64,000 bases of DNA from Argopecten irradians (lineage: Eukaryota > Mollusca > Bivalvia > Pectinida > Pectinidae), in the NCBI RefSeq assembly GCF_041381155.1, contig NC_091134.1:54323944-54387943 (forward strand), given 5' to 3'. The translations under genes and the position numbers were made by a program. This document shows, piece by piece, positions 12,047 through 23,874 of the stretch (position 1 is the first letter of the stretch; every line of letters starts with the position of its first letter). The notes under the pieces were generated by a model. The model made no database searches, was not told the DNA's origin, and worked only from the letters and a program-made list of their open reading frames with translations.

Positions 12047-12577
12047 TATGATGATAAAGCTACGAGGCCCGATGTCCTCGCGAAACTGGATATACACATC
12101 GCGACACTGAAAAATGTCCTTTACCAGAATCCTTGTCCTTGGTTGACTTTCCTGGGCCTCTCCCCTTCTCCTCTGTTCCTCCATCCTCTTCCTCCGGGCA
12201 ACATCAACGAATCCAGGAGCAGGTGGCATCCTTGCCCCGATGGGGTTTATGTAATTTGTGTTTGGCACCTCCACCTTTCCAGTCCTGTTTGCCAAATCTT
12301 CTCCGTTGTCCGAAGTTCCATGTACACGGAAGAGGTGCTGTCTAAGCTTTTCACATCTTACGAAGGAAACTGTACATCCCGTTTGGTAACATAGGTGCTT
12401 TCGAAAAGTGGGATGATGCACCTTCCACCAATGGGCCTGGACGGCCGCATAGCGAGTATAAAGTGGTCCCCTACAGCTCGCAACCGGACACGACATTCCT
12501 TCCTCCCACTTATTGTTTACATCACTGTCTAATGATTTGGCCTCTTCCGTGTCCACCCAAACATCGAGCACGTCCAT
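12026..12577 (-). CDS. Extra ORF of element A: C2H2-like zinc-finger protein in the env position
   Basis: An uninterrupted 183-aa frame lies between the integrase end (12783) and the 3' LTR of element A. Two Cys2His2 units with CX4C spacing are visible: CPVASC...HWWKVHH at residues ~30-56 and CYQTGC...HLFRVH at ~63-86. They are followed by a basic region RRKRMEEQRRR (~128-138). There is no signal peptide or membrane segment, so it is not an envelope protein. The last residues are read from LTR sequence, so the same deletion that removed U3 also cut its natural C-terminus. Its role is unknown; nucleic-acid binding is the simple inference. It stayed open while gag and pol decayed, although an ORF this short could do so by chance. 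Confidence 0.7.
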   Translation of the reverse strand: MDVLDVWVDTEEAKSLDSDVNNKWEEGMSCPVASCRGPLYTRYAAVQAHWWKVHHPTFRKHLCYQTGCTVSFVRCEKLRQHLFRVHGTSDNGEDLANRTGKVEVPNTNYINPIGARMPPAPGFVDVARRKRMEEQRRRGEAQESQPRTRILVKDIFQCRDVYIQFREDIGPRSFIIIYVKLER

Positions 12578-12782
12578 AATTCTGGGGAAATCAAATAAAC
12601 CAGGTCAGAAATCTATATTACCCCAGTCAAAGATGCTGCCGAATGAAACAGATTATCTCTGTACATGTATACATGGTTTACGTTTTCTATTTTGGCATAG
12701 ACTTGACATGGTTCTATTGTTCCCCTCTTGTCTTTAAGCAATATTGTGCCATGACAAGACATTATATTCCATAAATTGAAAA

Positions 12783-15700
12783 CTATGGTGAGTAGATTAG
12801 TGGAGGTTTGACAGTTCTTCCTGTTCTAGTTTTTACAGGAGATAAAGCTGGAGAAGGCGGTGTAACAGGAAGGGAAGTTTTTGGAGATAAGACAGGAAGT
12901 GGAGTTGAAGACCGAGGAGAAACAGAAAGTGGTCTACGCGTCCAGTCTTCTGGTGAATTGCAACCCTGGTATGGTTTGAGGTGATCCACATGGACATTGA
13001 TCGGCTTCGTATCCTGTTGTTTCTGTATCCGATATGTAACATCGGTGATGCGCTTAAGGATCAAGTATGGCCCTGTCCATCTTTGTCCTAGCTTACCCCG
13101 CACAGCAGGTAGATACCATCTCCATACCCAATCGCCTTCTACAAAGCTTCTCGGCCGTAGACCACGGTCGTAGTTTTCCTGTCTGGATGCTGCTACCCCA
13201 AGGGACTTGTGTGCGAATTCAAAAGAATTTTTCATGGCGTTTTGAATCCAATTTACGTTGAGGTTTGGACAGAGACCTGGTGTTTTTTCCTTTGGCAACC
13301 CTACCATAATATCCAATGGACACGATGTCTCTCTCCCTAGCATCAACAATTTTGGAGTACAGTTAGTCTACTGTGAGTGGACGCTCGGTATGCCATCATT
13401 AGATATGGCAGATGGTCGTCCCAGTCATCTTGATTCTCGTTAACAAAAGCGGACAGCATGGCAACTAGCGTACGATTGAAGCGTTCGACCATACCATCAG
13501 ATTGTGGACGATACGGTGCTGTTCGGGTCTTTTCAATCCCTAATTTTCCACAGAGCTGGGTGAAAACCTCCCCCTCAAACTCTGGACCTTGATCTGTATG
13601 GATCTGCTTGGGTACTCCAAACTTACTGATGATTTCCACAATCATTGTATCGACGACAACAGCGGCTGTGTGATTCGGTACGTGATAGGCTTCCTTCCAT
13701 TTCGAGAAATAGTCCTAGGACAATGATAACTTTGTTCCCTTTTCTTGTTTCAGATAATCCACCAAGAATATCTAGGGCAATGCGATCCATTGGTTGACTG
13801 ACTTCCTGCAAGGAGCTACAGAGAGGAGATTTCCCAAGACCTGGTCCAGGTTTCCTTTTGGCGCACTGGTCGCAAGTACGACACCACTGCCGAATATCTC
13901 CTGACATACCGGGCCAGTAGAACCTTTGCCTGACAGCTTCAGAGGTTTTGTCACGCCCGAGATGTCCAGATGTTCTATCATTGTGAAGAGCGTGTAGTAT
14001 TTTATCCCTGATGACTTGTGGTGCAACAATTCTTCGGCTGCTCTGTCCCTGGGGGTCAGTTCCACTGCAATGGTACAGTATCCCACTGTCATCTATAGAG
14101 AAACTTTCCCACAGCTGACACATTACCTGCACAGCTGCCGGAAAACCTTTTTGTACTGCTCGGCTCGGTTTGCCTGTGGTCTGGGATTTCAGTTCCATGA
14201 ATTTTCCGATGTCTAGGTCATTTTTCTGCCATGTTTCGATTTGCGTAGGACCCCAAGAATGTACCCAATTGGAAAGATTATCATCCTCTGTGGATGTATG
14301 GACCGCGGACTTCACACAGGCACATCCGTCTCCGTCACACTCATTCTTTTCGGTTACAGGGGGTTCCTTAGCCTGACAGTCCATACACTCATCCCGCTTA
14401 CATTTCCTAGGTGTACGTCGAGATAACCCATCTGCATTCTGGTGTAAATTTCCTTTGCGGTGGCGGATTTCAAAATCGAACATGTCGATAACGCTGAGCC
14501 ATCTGGCCAACATCCCTTCTGGACCTTTGAAATTCTTCAACCACAGAAGCGAAGCATGGTCTGTCCTAATAAGGAACTTCCTTCCCCAGAGATAATGCTT
14601 GAAGAACTTCAGAAACATGACGATTGCTAATAGCTCTCGGTAGATAGTGCAATAGTTTCGCTGTGACTGAGTAAGAGTGCGGCTAGCATACGCAATGACA
14701 TGCTCCTCTCCTCCTTGTATTTGTGCTAAAACGGCGCCTAGACCTGTGCTGCTGGCATCCGTATCCAGAACAAATGGACCTTCCTCTGTTGGGTATGGTA
14801 GAACTGGAGCACTTTAAGGAGATCTTTAAGCTTCTCAAATGCTGTCTCACATTCATGACCCAGCAAAACCGTTTGCCTTTTCGGGTAAGATGTGTTAATG
14901 GTGCAGAAATAGTGGAGAAATCTGGGATGAATTTCCGATAAAAGCTGGCTAAGGCCAGGAATGATCTAACATCACCCACGCAGGAAGGAGTAGGCCATTC
15001 ACGTACAGCTTGGACTTTCTGGGGATCACAACTCACTCCTTCTTCGGACACCATATAGCCCAAATAGTGGACTTCATGTTGGAACAGACTGCATTTCTTC
15101 GGTTTCAATTTCAGATTGGCATCTCGGAAGCATTGGAACACTGCTCGCAAATTGTCCAAAGCCATTGTGAAAGTACTGCCGAAAGCGATTACATCGTCTA
15201 GGTAGCATAAGCATTTGGTCCAAGTGAGACCACCTAAAACCATCTGCATGAGTCGAGAAAACGTCGCTGGTGCGTTGCACAACCCAAATGGCATAACGTT
15301 GAATTCGTATAAGCCTTTATGGGTGGTGAAAGCCGTTTTGAGTTTGTCTCCTGGACTCCTACCACACTGCCAATAGCCACTGGCTAGGTCGAGGGTAGAG
15401 AACCAACAGGCTCGATCACTGGAAGTGGTTATGCATCCTTTTTGGTCACAGCATTAAGTTTACGATAATCGATACAAAATCGGGTGGAGCCGTCCTTTTT
15501 CTTAACGAGTACCACTGGAGAAGCCCAAGGACTATTACTGGGTTTTACGACATTGTCTTCTAGCATACGTCCCAATTCAGTCTCCACGATTTCTTTCTGT
15601 GCGGAGCCCAGCCTTCGAGGGGGTTGCTTTATAGGATTGGAATTTCCAGTGTCTATAGAGTGTTGTACCTTGTCACTCTGCCCTAATTTACCATCGGGGC

Positions 15701-16547
15701 CCTGAAAGATGTCTACAAATTCCGTTAACAACCTGCTAACTTCTCCCTTCTCTGTTTCAGACAACCTGAGGGAAACACTGGCCAGCAAAGGTTCTAGATG
15801 GCGTGGAAGATGGTGTAGCTCTTCCGAGCTATCAGTAGCCTGCACCCTGTCAACAGCCTGAAGACCTGCAACTATAGTTCCCTCATTTAATCGGACCCTC
15901 CTAGGGGATATATTCAATACAGAGAATGTGAGCTCCGAGGTGTTAGAATCCACCATAGACTTTGCCATTAACAGACTTTTATTCTTGACTATATTGTAGG
16001 GTTCTACAATTCCATCAAGAGAATTTAGGAAACCCTCTTGATATCCTTTAAAGAAGAATTCGGAATATGGGGGAACAGTCACCGATTCTGTAACTCTTAC
16101 ACGAGCACATTGTGTCGCCGGCTTAAGGCTTAGCTTGAGAGACTCCCTTCCCAACTTAAGGACATTTTTACCGAAGTTTATTTCCCCATCAAACTGAGTT
16201 AGGAAATCTAGTCCTAAGAAGCAAAAGGTTCCCTCCGTTTTGGCTATTATGACTTCATGCCTATAACTAGACTTCCCAAATTTCATATCAAACATAGCCC
16301 TACCATTAATAGGAATGCTTTCTCCTGTAGCCGACAACAACTTAAGTCGTGCTTCACCAAGCACTGGCTTACATTGCTCTGGTAACCTATTGTATACCTC
16401 TTCATTTAAAAGAGTCACGGAAGACCCAGAATCTACTAAGAACTGAGTTTTATTTCCCCCCAAATAGCCTGTCAACCACAAGGAACTATAACGGATTGAA
16501 TGTATACAAACTTTTGGCCCTTCATTATCACTAGTGTCCCCCACCAA
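12783..16547 (-). pseudogene. pol: Pol polyprotein of element A (PR-RT-RNaseH-IN), frameshifted
   Basis: Read on the minus strand. Protease with active site LVDSGSS (~16430). RT fingers SPWASPVVLVKKKDGSTRFC (~15500), ending in a stop near 15429 with a small loss of palm sequence. RT with MPFGLCNAPATFSR and YLDD (15294-14683). RNase H end RTDHASLLWL and ADGLSR (14618-14400). Integrase HHCC zinc finger HNDRTSGHLGRDK...CRTCDQC (~14000-13880). Integrase core with HTDQGPEF and MVERFNRTL (13645-13343). C-terminal GPY/F-like RWTGPYLILKRI (~13080). At least four frame changes separate these pieces. The order PR-RT-RH-IN is the usual Gypsy order, in contrast to element B. The pol frame opens 4 nt after the gag stop (16591). 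Confidence 0.9.
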
Positions 16548-16590
16548 ATTCTTTTGAGGGGCTGAACCTCTGGCCTCGAGATCAGCCTAC

Positions 16591-18374
16591 CTAGTTTTCC
16601 CGATTTGGTTTAGTCTGATTCTTATTGGAAGAAGTATTAGCTTGCCCTTGATCTTGACCTGAGACAGCCTCTGGACATCTACTAGCAGGGTGCCCTTTCC
16701 TACCACAATTAAAACATGGTTTATGGGTTTTTTTTAATTTACCCGCTTTTTGTACTTGAGTGGACAATTCAGATACTGTTTGTTGTAGCTTTTCTATTTC
16801 CTTAGACAGAGTGACAACTGATTCATTCTCTAAAGTTGGAGAGCCAGGGGAACTGGCTTTCCTAACCGCTGACACTGAAACCCTATCATCCTCCATATAT
16901 GGTTTCCTCAACATCCCTTGTGGCCCATCAAAAGCTTCGTACTCTAGCGCCAATGTTATTGCTTGTTCCAAGGACTGAGAATGAGCAAACTGAACATGTT
17001 TCTTCATTTCGCGGGACTCCAATCCATCTACGAACTGATCTTTTACGTACGTCTCTCTAGAGGATCTCGTGATATTTGGATACGCCAGGGTAGCGAGTCT
17101 CCTAAGACCATAGCCATAGCTGACAATTTTTCATTGCTTTGCCTATGTCTGTGTTTAAATTCACACCGGTGTGCAGCCTCACGCCCAGGGGGTTGAAATT
17201 TCTGCATAAGGGTTTCTTTCATAGATGTATATTCCCCGAACTGACCTAAGGTAAGATAACTTAACACTTTTTGAGCCTCCCCTCTTAAACTCATCAGCAA
17301 TTGCTGGGCTTTTTCACAACTATTCCACCTATTCCATTGAGCAACCTGCTCAAAATGTATAATATAATCATGAAAATCTGACCTGCCATCAAACACCTGG
17401 GGTTACATCTCTTTTCTTTTACTAGTCCTATTATTGCTACCATCGGACCCACCAATAAGAAAACAAGGGGGCGTCTGAGTACTTTCTCTAGAATCGCCAC
17501 CCCTTTCCCTTGCATTGTGATTTTTACTATCTGTACCTTGTGAACTGGACATCTCCGGCATTACCATGCCTGGATCCCCACCAACCACATTTATATCGGG
17601 ACCACTATAAATAGGTGTAAGATTTCTGACTGTAGAGAAATGAACTCTGTGTGATTTGTTATCAGGGATAGGTGAACTAGTTTTTCTCTGTGAGTTAACC
17701 GAGATACCGGGATTTTGAGGATTAGACTGATTGTTAAGACTTGTCATATTTGCTTGAGTTTCATTTACTAGTGAGAGATCTGTGGAAACAAAATTGTTTG
17801 CCCTACTTATATTTTCAGGAGTATTTTCTACATAGTAAACGTCTCCTGGACCTGCTGAACCATTTTCTGCAAAATAGGTATCGCTTCTGTTCTGATCAGC
17901 GATATTAACACCAGATTCCGGATATATAGTACCAACATGATGGCCGCCGCTTAGACTCGCCTCGTTCGCTTCCGGTACAGCACGTGCGCGGGACCCCGCG
18001 TCTCTGTGTGTATTTTCAAAACCGGTGTAGTTTGGATCTGTCTGTACACTCTCATGTCGTTTGGATTTAGCTGACATATTTGTCGGGGCATGTGTTTGAC
18101 TGACAAATCCTTGTCCAAAATGCTGACTTGGAGATTGTGTGTGTTTTGACCACTGCGGAATATATTTTGCATCAATAGTAGAGGGGTTCGTGTTGTGTTT
18201 TTGTTCACCGGAGTAATGTGCTTGGGAATTATTCGTATTAGCAAGCAAGTCACCAGAAGGATAAGTATCATGCATGCTGTTATCTGCCAGATTTGTTAAT
18301 ACATCCCTAAATTCTGACTGAGGCTCATCTTCACTCTCCCACCCATCATTAGACCAATTATCAAGCGTTGCCAT
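16591..18374 (-). pseudogene. gag: Gag polyprotein of element A, one stop and one frameshift
   Basis: It starts at the ATG at 18374, 58 nt inside the PBS. A long polar, Asn/Ser/Thr-rich N-terminal region (~320 aa) precedes the capsid signature (FDGRSDFHDYIIHFEQVAQW and LRGEAQKVL) and a CCHC knuckle CFNCGRKGHPASRC near 16690. An in-frame TAA at 17403-17405 separates the first two parts. A reading-frame change near 17110 separates the second and third. Confidence 0.9.
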
Positions 18375-18431
18375 AATAATTGTATACAGTAGTCGAATTA
18401 GAAAGGTAAAACAACGAAACGGATTACTCAG

Positions 18432-18449
18432 ATCCCATCCTCGTCGCCA
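18432..18449 (-). other. Primer-binding site of element A (tRNA-Ser type)
   Basis: TGGCGACGAGGATGGGAT on the minus strand lies three bases inside the 5' LTR. It is complementary to the 3' end of an animal tRNA-Ser (GCT, recalled ...ATCCCATCCTCGTCG plus CCA) over 18 nt. Elements B and C instead use a tRNA-Leu-type site. Confidence 0.75.
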
Positions 18450-18560
18450 ATTTGTAATAGGACGGAGAGTTATCTCGTCACGTTAAGTAGTTTCCGGATC
18501 TGAGGTTCCGTGTTGGTTTACATACCTTGCTAATACGACAAAAACGCTAAGATATAAACG

Positions 18561-19419
18561 TGTTAACGTGGAAGAGCGTCGGTTGTTACTACAGGAAATG
18601 ACAACGGAAGATATTGATTACAAACAATGATGATATTTATTTACAATGAATGATTAGTATTGGAAATAGCATATATTCACAAAACAACTATTCACTCTCA
18701 CTAACTCTCTCATTCTCATACTAGTTACCCTAAATGTCAGTGTAGCTTCAGGCAAATAACAAATAAAGAAACCAATGGGAAACCAGAGTTCTTGTACAAC
18801 ATCCGCACTCCACAGAGTCAGCTCAATCCAGAGAAACAGCACAATTTATGTCGCTCTAATGGTAGATCAATCCAGAGCCAAAATCGTTCACGCAGGTAAG
18901 AACCTGACTAAAAGGTAAGAACCTGACTAAAGATACCACACATAATGGCCTCAACAGTGCCCAATATCGACAGCACTGCCAATGTATTCCCGTAGGAAAA
19001 GGGTTGATGCAATCTACAGCCGCCAACCTTTTGCTGAACAAACCCCAAGAACTATCGCTGACCTAACCCTGTCGGATGAGGGTGTAGTATCCGGGTTGGT
19101 CCTGATGCTAATAATGTAGATGGGTGTCCTTATACTGGTCCTGGCTGAATCATGATCCCTGGGCTTCAAATCCCGTCATGCGAGGCTACAATCTGTAATC
19201 TGTGCCTGAATCACACGGCGTAATATGTCGGTAAATCCATACCGGGTACACGACAACAAAGAAACATGTCTACCGCCGTTCACAGCTCAGTCCGTGCACC
19301 CTTACCTGTGACGCGTTTCCGCCCAGCAATACCTGACCGTTAAAGATACTACCTCAGTAAGACAGAAATAATTTCAAAACATACATTACAAACTCCAGAG
19401 TATACATGCTTGCGTGACA
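18561..19419 (-). repeat. 3' LTR of element B (859 bp)
   Basis: It matches the 5' LTR at 23875-24592 with about ten substitutions by eye. It is 141 bp longer because of a ~120-bp block after CAGTGTAGCTTCAG and an 18-bp tandem duplication (AGGTAAGAACCTGACTAA). It is adjoined by a polypurine tract on the minus strand (GCGGGGGGATG, 19420-19430). Confidence 0.95.
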
Positions 19420-19480
19420 CATCCCCCCGCTTCAACGAAAGTGCTATACTTTCTCAACATCCACGCAGCATGTGTGTGTC

Positions 19481-20799
19481 CTACAGTCTACTTAGGTAGT
19501 CCGCTCCAACATTGTCGGATCCTTTGATGGCCCGGATTTTCAGTCTGTATGGTTGCAGCAGTAAAGCCCAACGCATAAGCCTTGCATTCGCCGTCTTTGA
19601 TCGCTGCAAATATGTCAAAGGTTGATGGTCTGTCTCCAGAATAAACTCTTGGCCATAAATATATGGTTCAAATTTCTGGACCGCCCACACAATTGCCAAG
19701 CACTCCTTTTCGATGATTGCATAATTCTTCTCTCTTGGAAGAAGTTTCCTGCTGGCGTAAGCAATAGGCATCTTTACCCCGTCGTCCTCTTGTAGCAGCA
19801 CAGCGCCTAATCCAGCGTCCGACGCGTCCGTCCGAAGAATGAATTCCTGCTCCAAGTTCGGCAACCGAAGAACAGGATTGGCTGTTAACATCGTCTTCAG
19901 CGTAGAAAATGCCCGGTCGTGGACGTCAGTCCAAACCACCTTATTTGGAGTCCCCTTCTTCGTCAGGTCTGTCAATGGGACGGCTATCGCAGCGAAGTTC
20001 GGAATGAATCGTCGGTAGAATCCAGCCAAGCCCAAAAATGACCTCACTTGCTTCTTAGTCTGGGGTCGCTGTGCATTTCCAATGGCCTCTACCTTCGATT
20101 CTTCCAACTGTAGTTTCCCATCACCAACAATATGACCTAAACACGACAGACTGGAAAATCCAATCGCACACTTGGTTGGTCTTGCTGTCAACACTGCCTC
20201 TCGGAGTCTTGCGAACAAATCCTTGAGCACCTGCATATGTTTCTCCCACGTGTCTGTGTAGACCAAGATGTCATCTATAAAGTTGTCAATGTGGTTCATT
20301 CCTTTAAGGAGTTTCCTCATTAATCTACTGAAAGTCGCTGGCGCGTTCACAAGGCCAAACGGCATCACCTTGAACTGGAACAAGCCTTGAGGTGTTGAAA
20401 AGGCTGTCATGGGCTTTGCTGCCGATGATAAAGGCACTATGAATATGGTGAAACTGATGGTTCTATCACATCCATCTCTATCATCTTATTCACTTCTTCT
20501 TTGATAACCTTTTTGGTGGTGTAAGGTAGTGGATAGGGTTTCACATGAACAGGAATATCAGTCGTTGTGTTGATCTCATGTTGTGCAAGGTTAGTCCTTC
20601 CGGGCAGATCCGTCAACACATCCTTGTATGTATTCATGAGATCTTTCACCTCCCTCGTCTGATCCTCTGACAAATCACTCGACACTTCCACATCTTCAAC
20701 ATGCTCCTTCCCTCTGTCGCTTGGAAGTGCTTCCAGTGTATTAGAAAAATCCATTTCTGTTTGTTGATCTCCTTCCTCCGTTACCACACTGGTCACCAT
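19481..20799 (-). pseudogene. pol: Reverse transcriptase-RNase H of element B, palm deletion
   Basis: The N-terminal RT part (20799-20437) ends at VSPYS and the next frame (20437-19481) resumes after the first catalytic Asp region of the palm, so motif A is missing. The second part has FKVMPFGLVNAPATFSRLMR, the catalytic motif as FIDD, and RNase H with RTDASDAGLG, IEKECLAIVWA and ETDHQPLTYLQR, ending ADYLSRL at the stop. The junction with the integrase frame upstream is a 7-nt overlap in the -1 frame, at GGATTTTTACG. Confidence 0.9.
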
Positions 20800-22247
20800 A
20801 CACGTAAAAATCCAAAATCATTTTGTGTTACAACTTTTTCTGCTTCAACGTATTTCTTCAACAGATTAATGTGCAGGGTCTTGATTTTCCCGTCCCTGTT
20901 TACACGGTAATCATAGGGTCCAACCTTTTCCACCACTTCGTAAGGGCCACGCCATTGCATCAACAACTTATTTGCTTTCGTTGGTAAGAGCACAAGTACT
21001 TTGTCTCCGGATTTTATTTCTCTGGATTTCGTCTTCCTATTGAAGTTTCTCTTCTGAACTCGGCCTGCCTCCTTCAAGTTATCCATAGCAACCTGACAGG
21101 TTTCCTCCATACGTTCACGAAGATCCATCACATACTGATAGGTCGTCTTGATGTCTTCATTTGGTAGTTCCTTAGTGAGTAATTCTCTAAGAATCATCAT
21201 AGGGCCAAGAACAACTCTGCCGTATAACAGTTCAAAAGGCGAAAATCCCAGACTTTCTTGTGGTACCTCTCTGTATGCAAACAACAGCGCGTTGAGATAA
21301 CGGTCCCAGTCCTTCGGCTTTTCAGCCGCCATCCTTCTCAGCATCTGTTTCAAGGTACCATTGAAGCGCTCCATAAGGCCGTTGCATTGTGGATGGTACG
21401 GGGTAGTGGTCAGCTGGCGAATCGACAATAACCTGCTCACTTCCTTCATCAATCCAGATGTGAATTGAGCCCCCTGGTCTGTCAACATCTCAGCTGGTAC
21501 ACCAACACGACTGAAAATTTCCACTAGCGCCTCAGCAACTCTCTCCGTCTCAATCCCCTTCAGTGCCACAGCCTCTGGGTACCTTGTAGCGTAGTCCACC
21601 GCAGTTAAGATGAACCTATTACCACGCTCTGTCGCCGGTTCCAGGGGTCCCACTAAATCCACAGCGATCCTCCTGAAAGGAGTGTCTATCAGTGGCATAC
21701 TTCCCAGCGGGGATTTTGGTACTCTTCCCTTTGGAAACGTGCGTTGGCAAATATCACATGAACGGCAGAAACGCGTAACGTCCGCTTGGATTCCCGGCCA
21801 TAAAAACTCCGCCAGAATTCTGCTTGATGTTCTCTTTGCGACGAGATGGCCAGACATTATCGATTCATGTGCAAGTTTCATCACCATTTGTCGATACTTC
21901 GTTGAAATGATCAGCTGTCGGAACACTTTCCCTGTAGCGATCCCCGGACTCTGAAATTTCCTGTAGAGTAATTCTTTGTGGTAAAGAATCACAGACTTTC
22001 CGCCATCATCCCGGGTCAACGTATCTTTCTCCCTCGCTAGCTTCCTAAATTTCTCTAGACTAGCATCTGTCTGCTGTTCCTCCTTCAGATCCTGTACGCT
22101 CCCAAAATCACTCATGAAATTGGATACCTGCAGTGGTTTAAAAGGCTTCGTGTTTCTCTTCACTGCTGCTCTAGTCTGTACTGCATTGATGGAATCTGAC
22201 TGCCACTGTTCATTAGGTTGATCAACAGGCATCTTTGACATTCCCAA
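20793..22247 (-). CDS. pol: Integrase of element B
   Basis: An intact ~484-codon frame overlapping the end of gag-protease by 26 nt in the +1 frame. It has the HHCC zinc-binding domain (HESIMSGHLVAKR ... CRSCDICQR), a DDE catalytic core (AVDLVGPL, LTDQGAQF, NGLMERFNGTL) and a C-terminal GPY/F module (LMQWRGPYEVVEKVGPYDY). Family knowledge: integrase inserts the cDNA into nuclear DNA. Upstream of the first codon (a TTG in the overlap) the frame meets stops, so synthesis must rely on frameshifting or re-initiation. What is unusual is its position before RT. Confidence 0.95.
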   Translation of the reverse strand: MGMSKMPVDQPNEQWQSDSINAVQTRAAVKRNTKPFKPLQVSNFMSDFGSVQDLKEEQQTDASLEKFRKLAREKDTLTRDDGGKSVILYHKELLYRKFQSPGIATGKVFRQLIISTKYRQMVMKLAHESIMSGHLVAKRTSSRILAEFLWPGIQADVTRFCRSCDICQRTFPKGRVPKSPLGSMPLIDTPFRRIAVDLVGPLEPATERGNRFILTAVDYATRYPEAVALKGIETERVAEALVEIFSRVGVPAEMLTDQGAQFTSGLMKEVSRLLSIRQLTTTPYHPQCNGLMERFNGTLKQMLRRMAAEKPKDWDRYLNALLFAYREVPQESLGFSPFELLYGRVVLGPMMILRELLTKELPNEDIKTTYQYVMDLRERMEETCQVAMDNLKEAGRVQKRNFNRKTKSREIKSGDKVLVLLPTKANKLLMQWRGPYEVVEKVGPYDYRVNRDGKIKTLHINLLKKYVEAEKVVTQNDFGFLRVW

Positions 22248-23568
22248 CTATCACGTCGTAGAGAGGCGACTCCAACAAAAACGCTTCCGTCTCTCCTCTA
22301 AAGTATGGCGTGTCAATGTCGATATTGGCGATCTGACAGATGAGTCGAGAACCATCAGCTAAAATGTAATTCTTGGTCTTCTCAGTAATCTTTTCATGGT
22401 CCACTAGGCTTCGTCTAACTCCAACCTCATCACAACCCGAGTCCCGCAATACGGTTACAAGTGTACGACCGACTCGACCAAAGACAACTGGCATAGATGA
22501 TGCTTTCGAATTACAGGCCTGACTCATCTTCGGAATACCGTGTTCCTCGCTATTCCCAGATTCCTGCACAATAGATGCTGCTTTACCCTCTTTCAACTTG
22601 TCAGCTTTCTTCTTGCGGCAGTCAGATGCAATGTGCCCCACCTTCTTGCAATAAAAACAAGTCCTTTCCTTTGATGTATCGGTGACACCACCAGACTTAC
22701 CATGTGTTGATGCTGAAGTTGACTGTCCCGTCGATGTCGATTTCTGTCCTCCTGCCTTGGATGTCTTAGACGTAACTAGCTGAGTAGCTTTCGTTCGTCT
22801 GGCTTCTGCGTACTGGTCCGCAAGTGAGGACATCTCATCTATCGATTTTGGTATTCTTTCCTTCAGAAACAACAACAAATCCTGATTGCAAACCTGCAGG
22901 AACTGGTCCCTCATGGCTAAGTCCTTCAAACCTTCATACGTCTTGTTCGTATTGGTGAGCTCGATCCATCTCTCCAAATAATTGTCCAGTTGAATAGCAA
23001 ACTGAGAAAAGGTTTCTCCTCCCTCTGGTCGTGACGTGCGGAAACTCTTCCTGAAACCCTCTTCTGTCTTGTCAAATCTCTTCAGCAAAGCTTTCTTCAA
23101 CTCGTTGAAGTCAAGCGCCTGATCAACTGGCAATCGTGAAAACACCGCCAAAGCATTTCCCGTCAGTAATGCGCTCAAGTTAGCTCCCCAACTATCTCGA
23201 TTCCATCTCTGAGCTGTCGCATATCGTTCAAACCGCTGAATATACGCATCGATGTTGTCCTTTTCCTCGTTGAATGCGGGCAATTTAGGACCTTTACTCA
23301 CAGCATTGTCCCTCTGGGCCATATCTGGTTGTACCTGATGACCCGCCTGAATCAACTCCAGCTTACGCTTATGTTCTTCCTCTGCTCTCCTGTCGGCTCT
23401 GTCTCTCTCATTCTGTTCAAAATCTCTCTGATTTTGTCGTTCCCGTCTCTCTTGTTCCCGGTCATCTCTTTCCTTAGCTTGTTGCTCCTTAACAAACGAA
23501 CGAAGCTCCTCACCTTCCAACCCTAACTCCTTACCTATTCCCAACAGGCTCGGAAGAGATGACATCAT
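22222..23568 (-). CDS. gag: Gag-protease of element B
   Basis: The first ATG of a double ATG (23568) begins MMSSLPSLLGIGKELG. An Arg/Glu/Gln-rich coiled-coil region follows (residues ~25-75). Then comes a helical capsid with the SCAN-like pattern (LKKALLKRFDKTEEGFRKSF ... LDNYLERWIEL), which is known for Gmr1-like Gag. A CCHC knuckle CFYCKKVGHIASDC (~300) follows, then a protease with LRDSGCD in place of the common DTG/DSG context and a YDVIVGNV flap-end motif. The frame is undamaged. It ends in the overlap with integrase. Confidence 0.9.
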   Translation of the reverse strand: MMSSLPSLLGIGKELGLEGEELRSFVKEQQAKERDDREQERRERQNQRDFEQNERDRADRRAEEEHKRKLELIQAGHQVQPDMAQRDNAVSKGPKLPAFNEEKDNIDAYIQRFERYATAQRWNRDSWGANLSALLTGNALAVFSRLPVDQALDFNELKKALLKRFDKTEEGFRKSFRTSRPEGGETFSQFAIQLDNYLERWIELTNTNKTYEGLKDLAMRDQFLQVCNQDLLLFLKERIPKSIDEMSSLADQYAEARRTKATQLVTSKTSKAGGQKSTSTGQSTSASTHGKSGGVTDTSKERTCFYCKKVGHIASDCRKKKADKLKEGKAASIVQESGNSEEHGIPKMSQACNSKASSMPVVFGRVGRTLVTVLRDSGCDEVGVRRSLVDHEKITEKTKNYILADGSRLICQIANIDIDTPYFRGETEAFLLESPLYDVIVGNVKDAC

Positions 23569-23852
23569 GAATACAATAAAATATAACAAAGCTGAAAATG
23601 AACACAACATAAACTGCAGTAAGTATATTACAAAAAAAGTACTATACAAAATATGACTTACCTGGAATTCTGTACGTGTAATTTCTCGTCACGGTTTTCT
23701 TACCTGAATCCAGTATACCACGCACCAGTGTACCTGTACCCACAAACAGGAGAAAAAGAAGTAAGAAGTTCTTAACTGTAGTTTAGTCAAGCAATCTAGC
23801 CTAACACAATCAATATGGTCAGAAATATATTCCCGTATAATCTAACGTTTGC

Positions 23853-23871
23853 AATCCCACCGCTGCCACCA
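23853..23871 (-). other. Primer-binding site of element B (tRNA-Leu type)
   Basis: TGGTGGCAGCGGTGGGATT on the minus strand is a full 19-nt complement to the recalled 3' end of animal tRNA-Leu (AAG) including CCA. It lies three bases inside the 5' LTR. Confidence 0.8.
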
Positions 23872-23874
23872 AAT

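Noticed and set aside
12026..12577. Envelope gene making element A an infectious retrovirus
   Set aside because: The ORF has zinc-finger-like motifs and no signal peptide, furin-type site or membrane segment.
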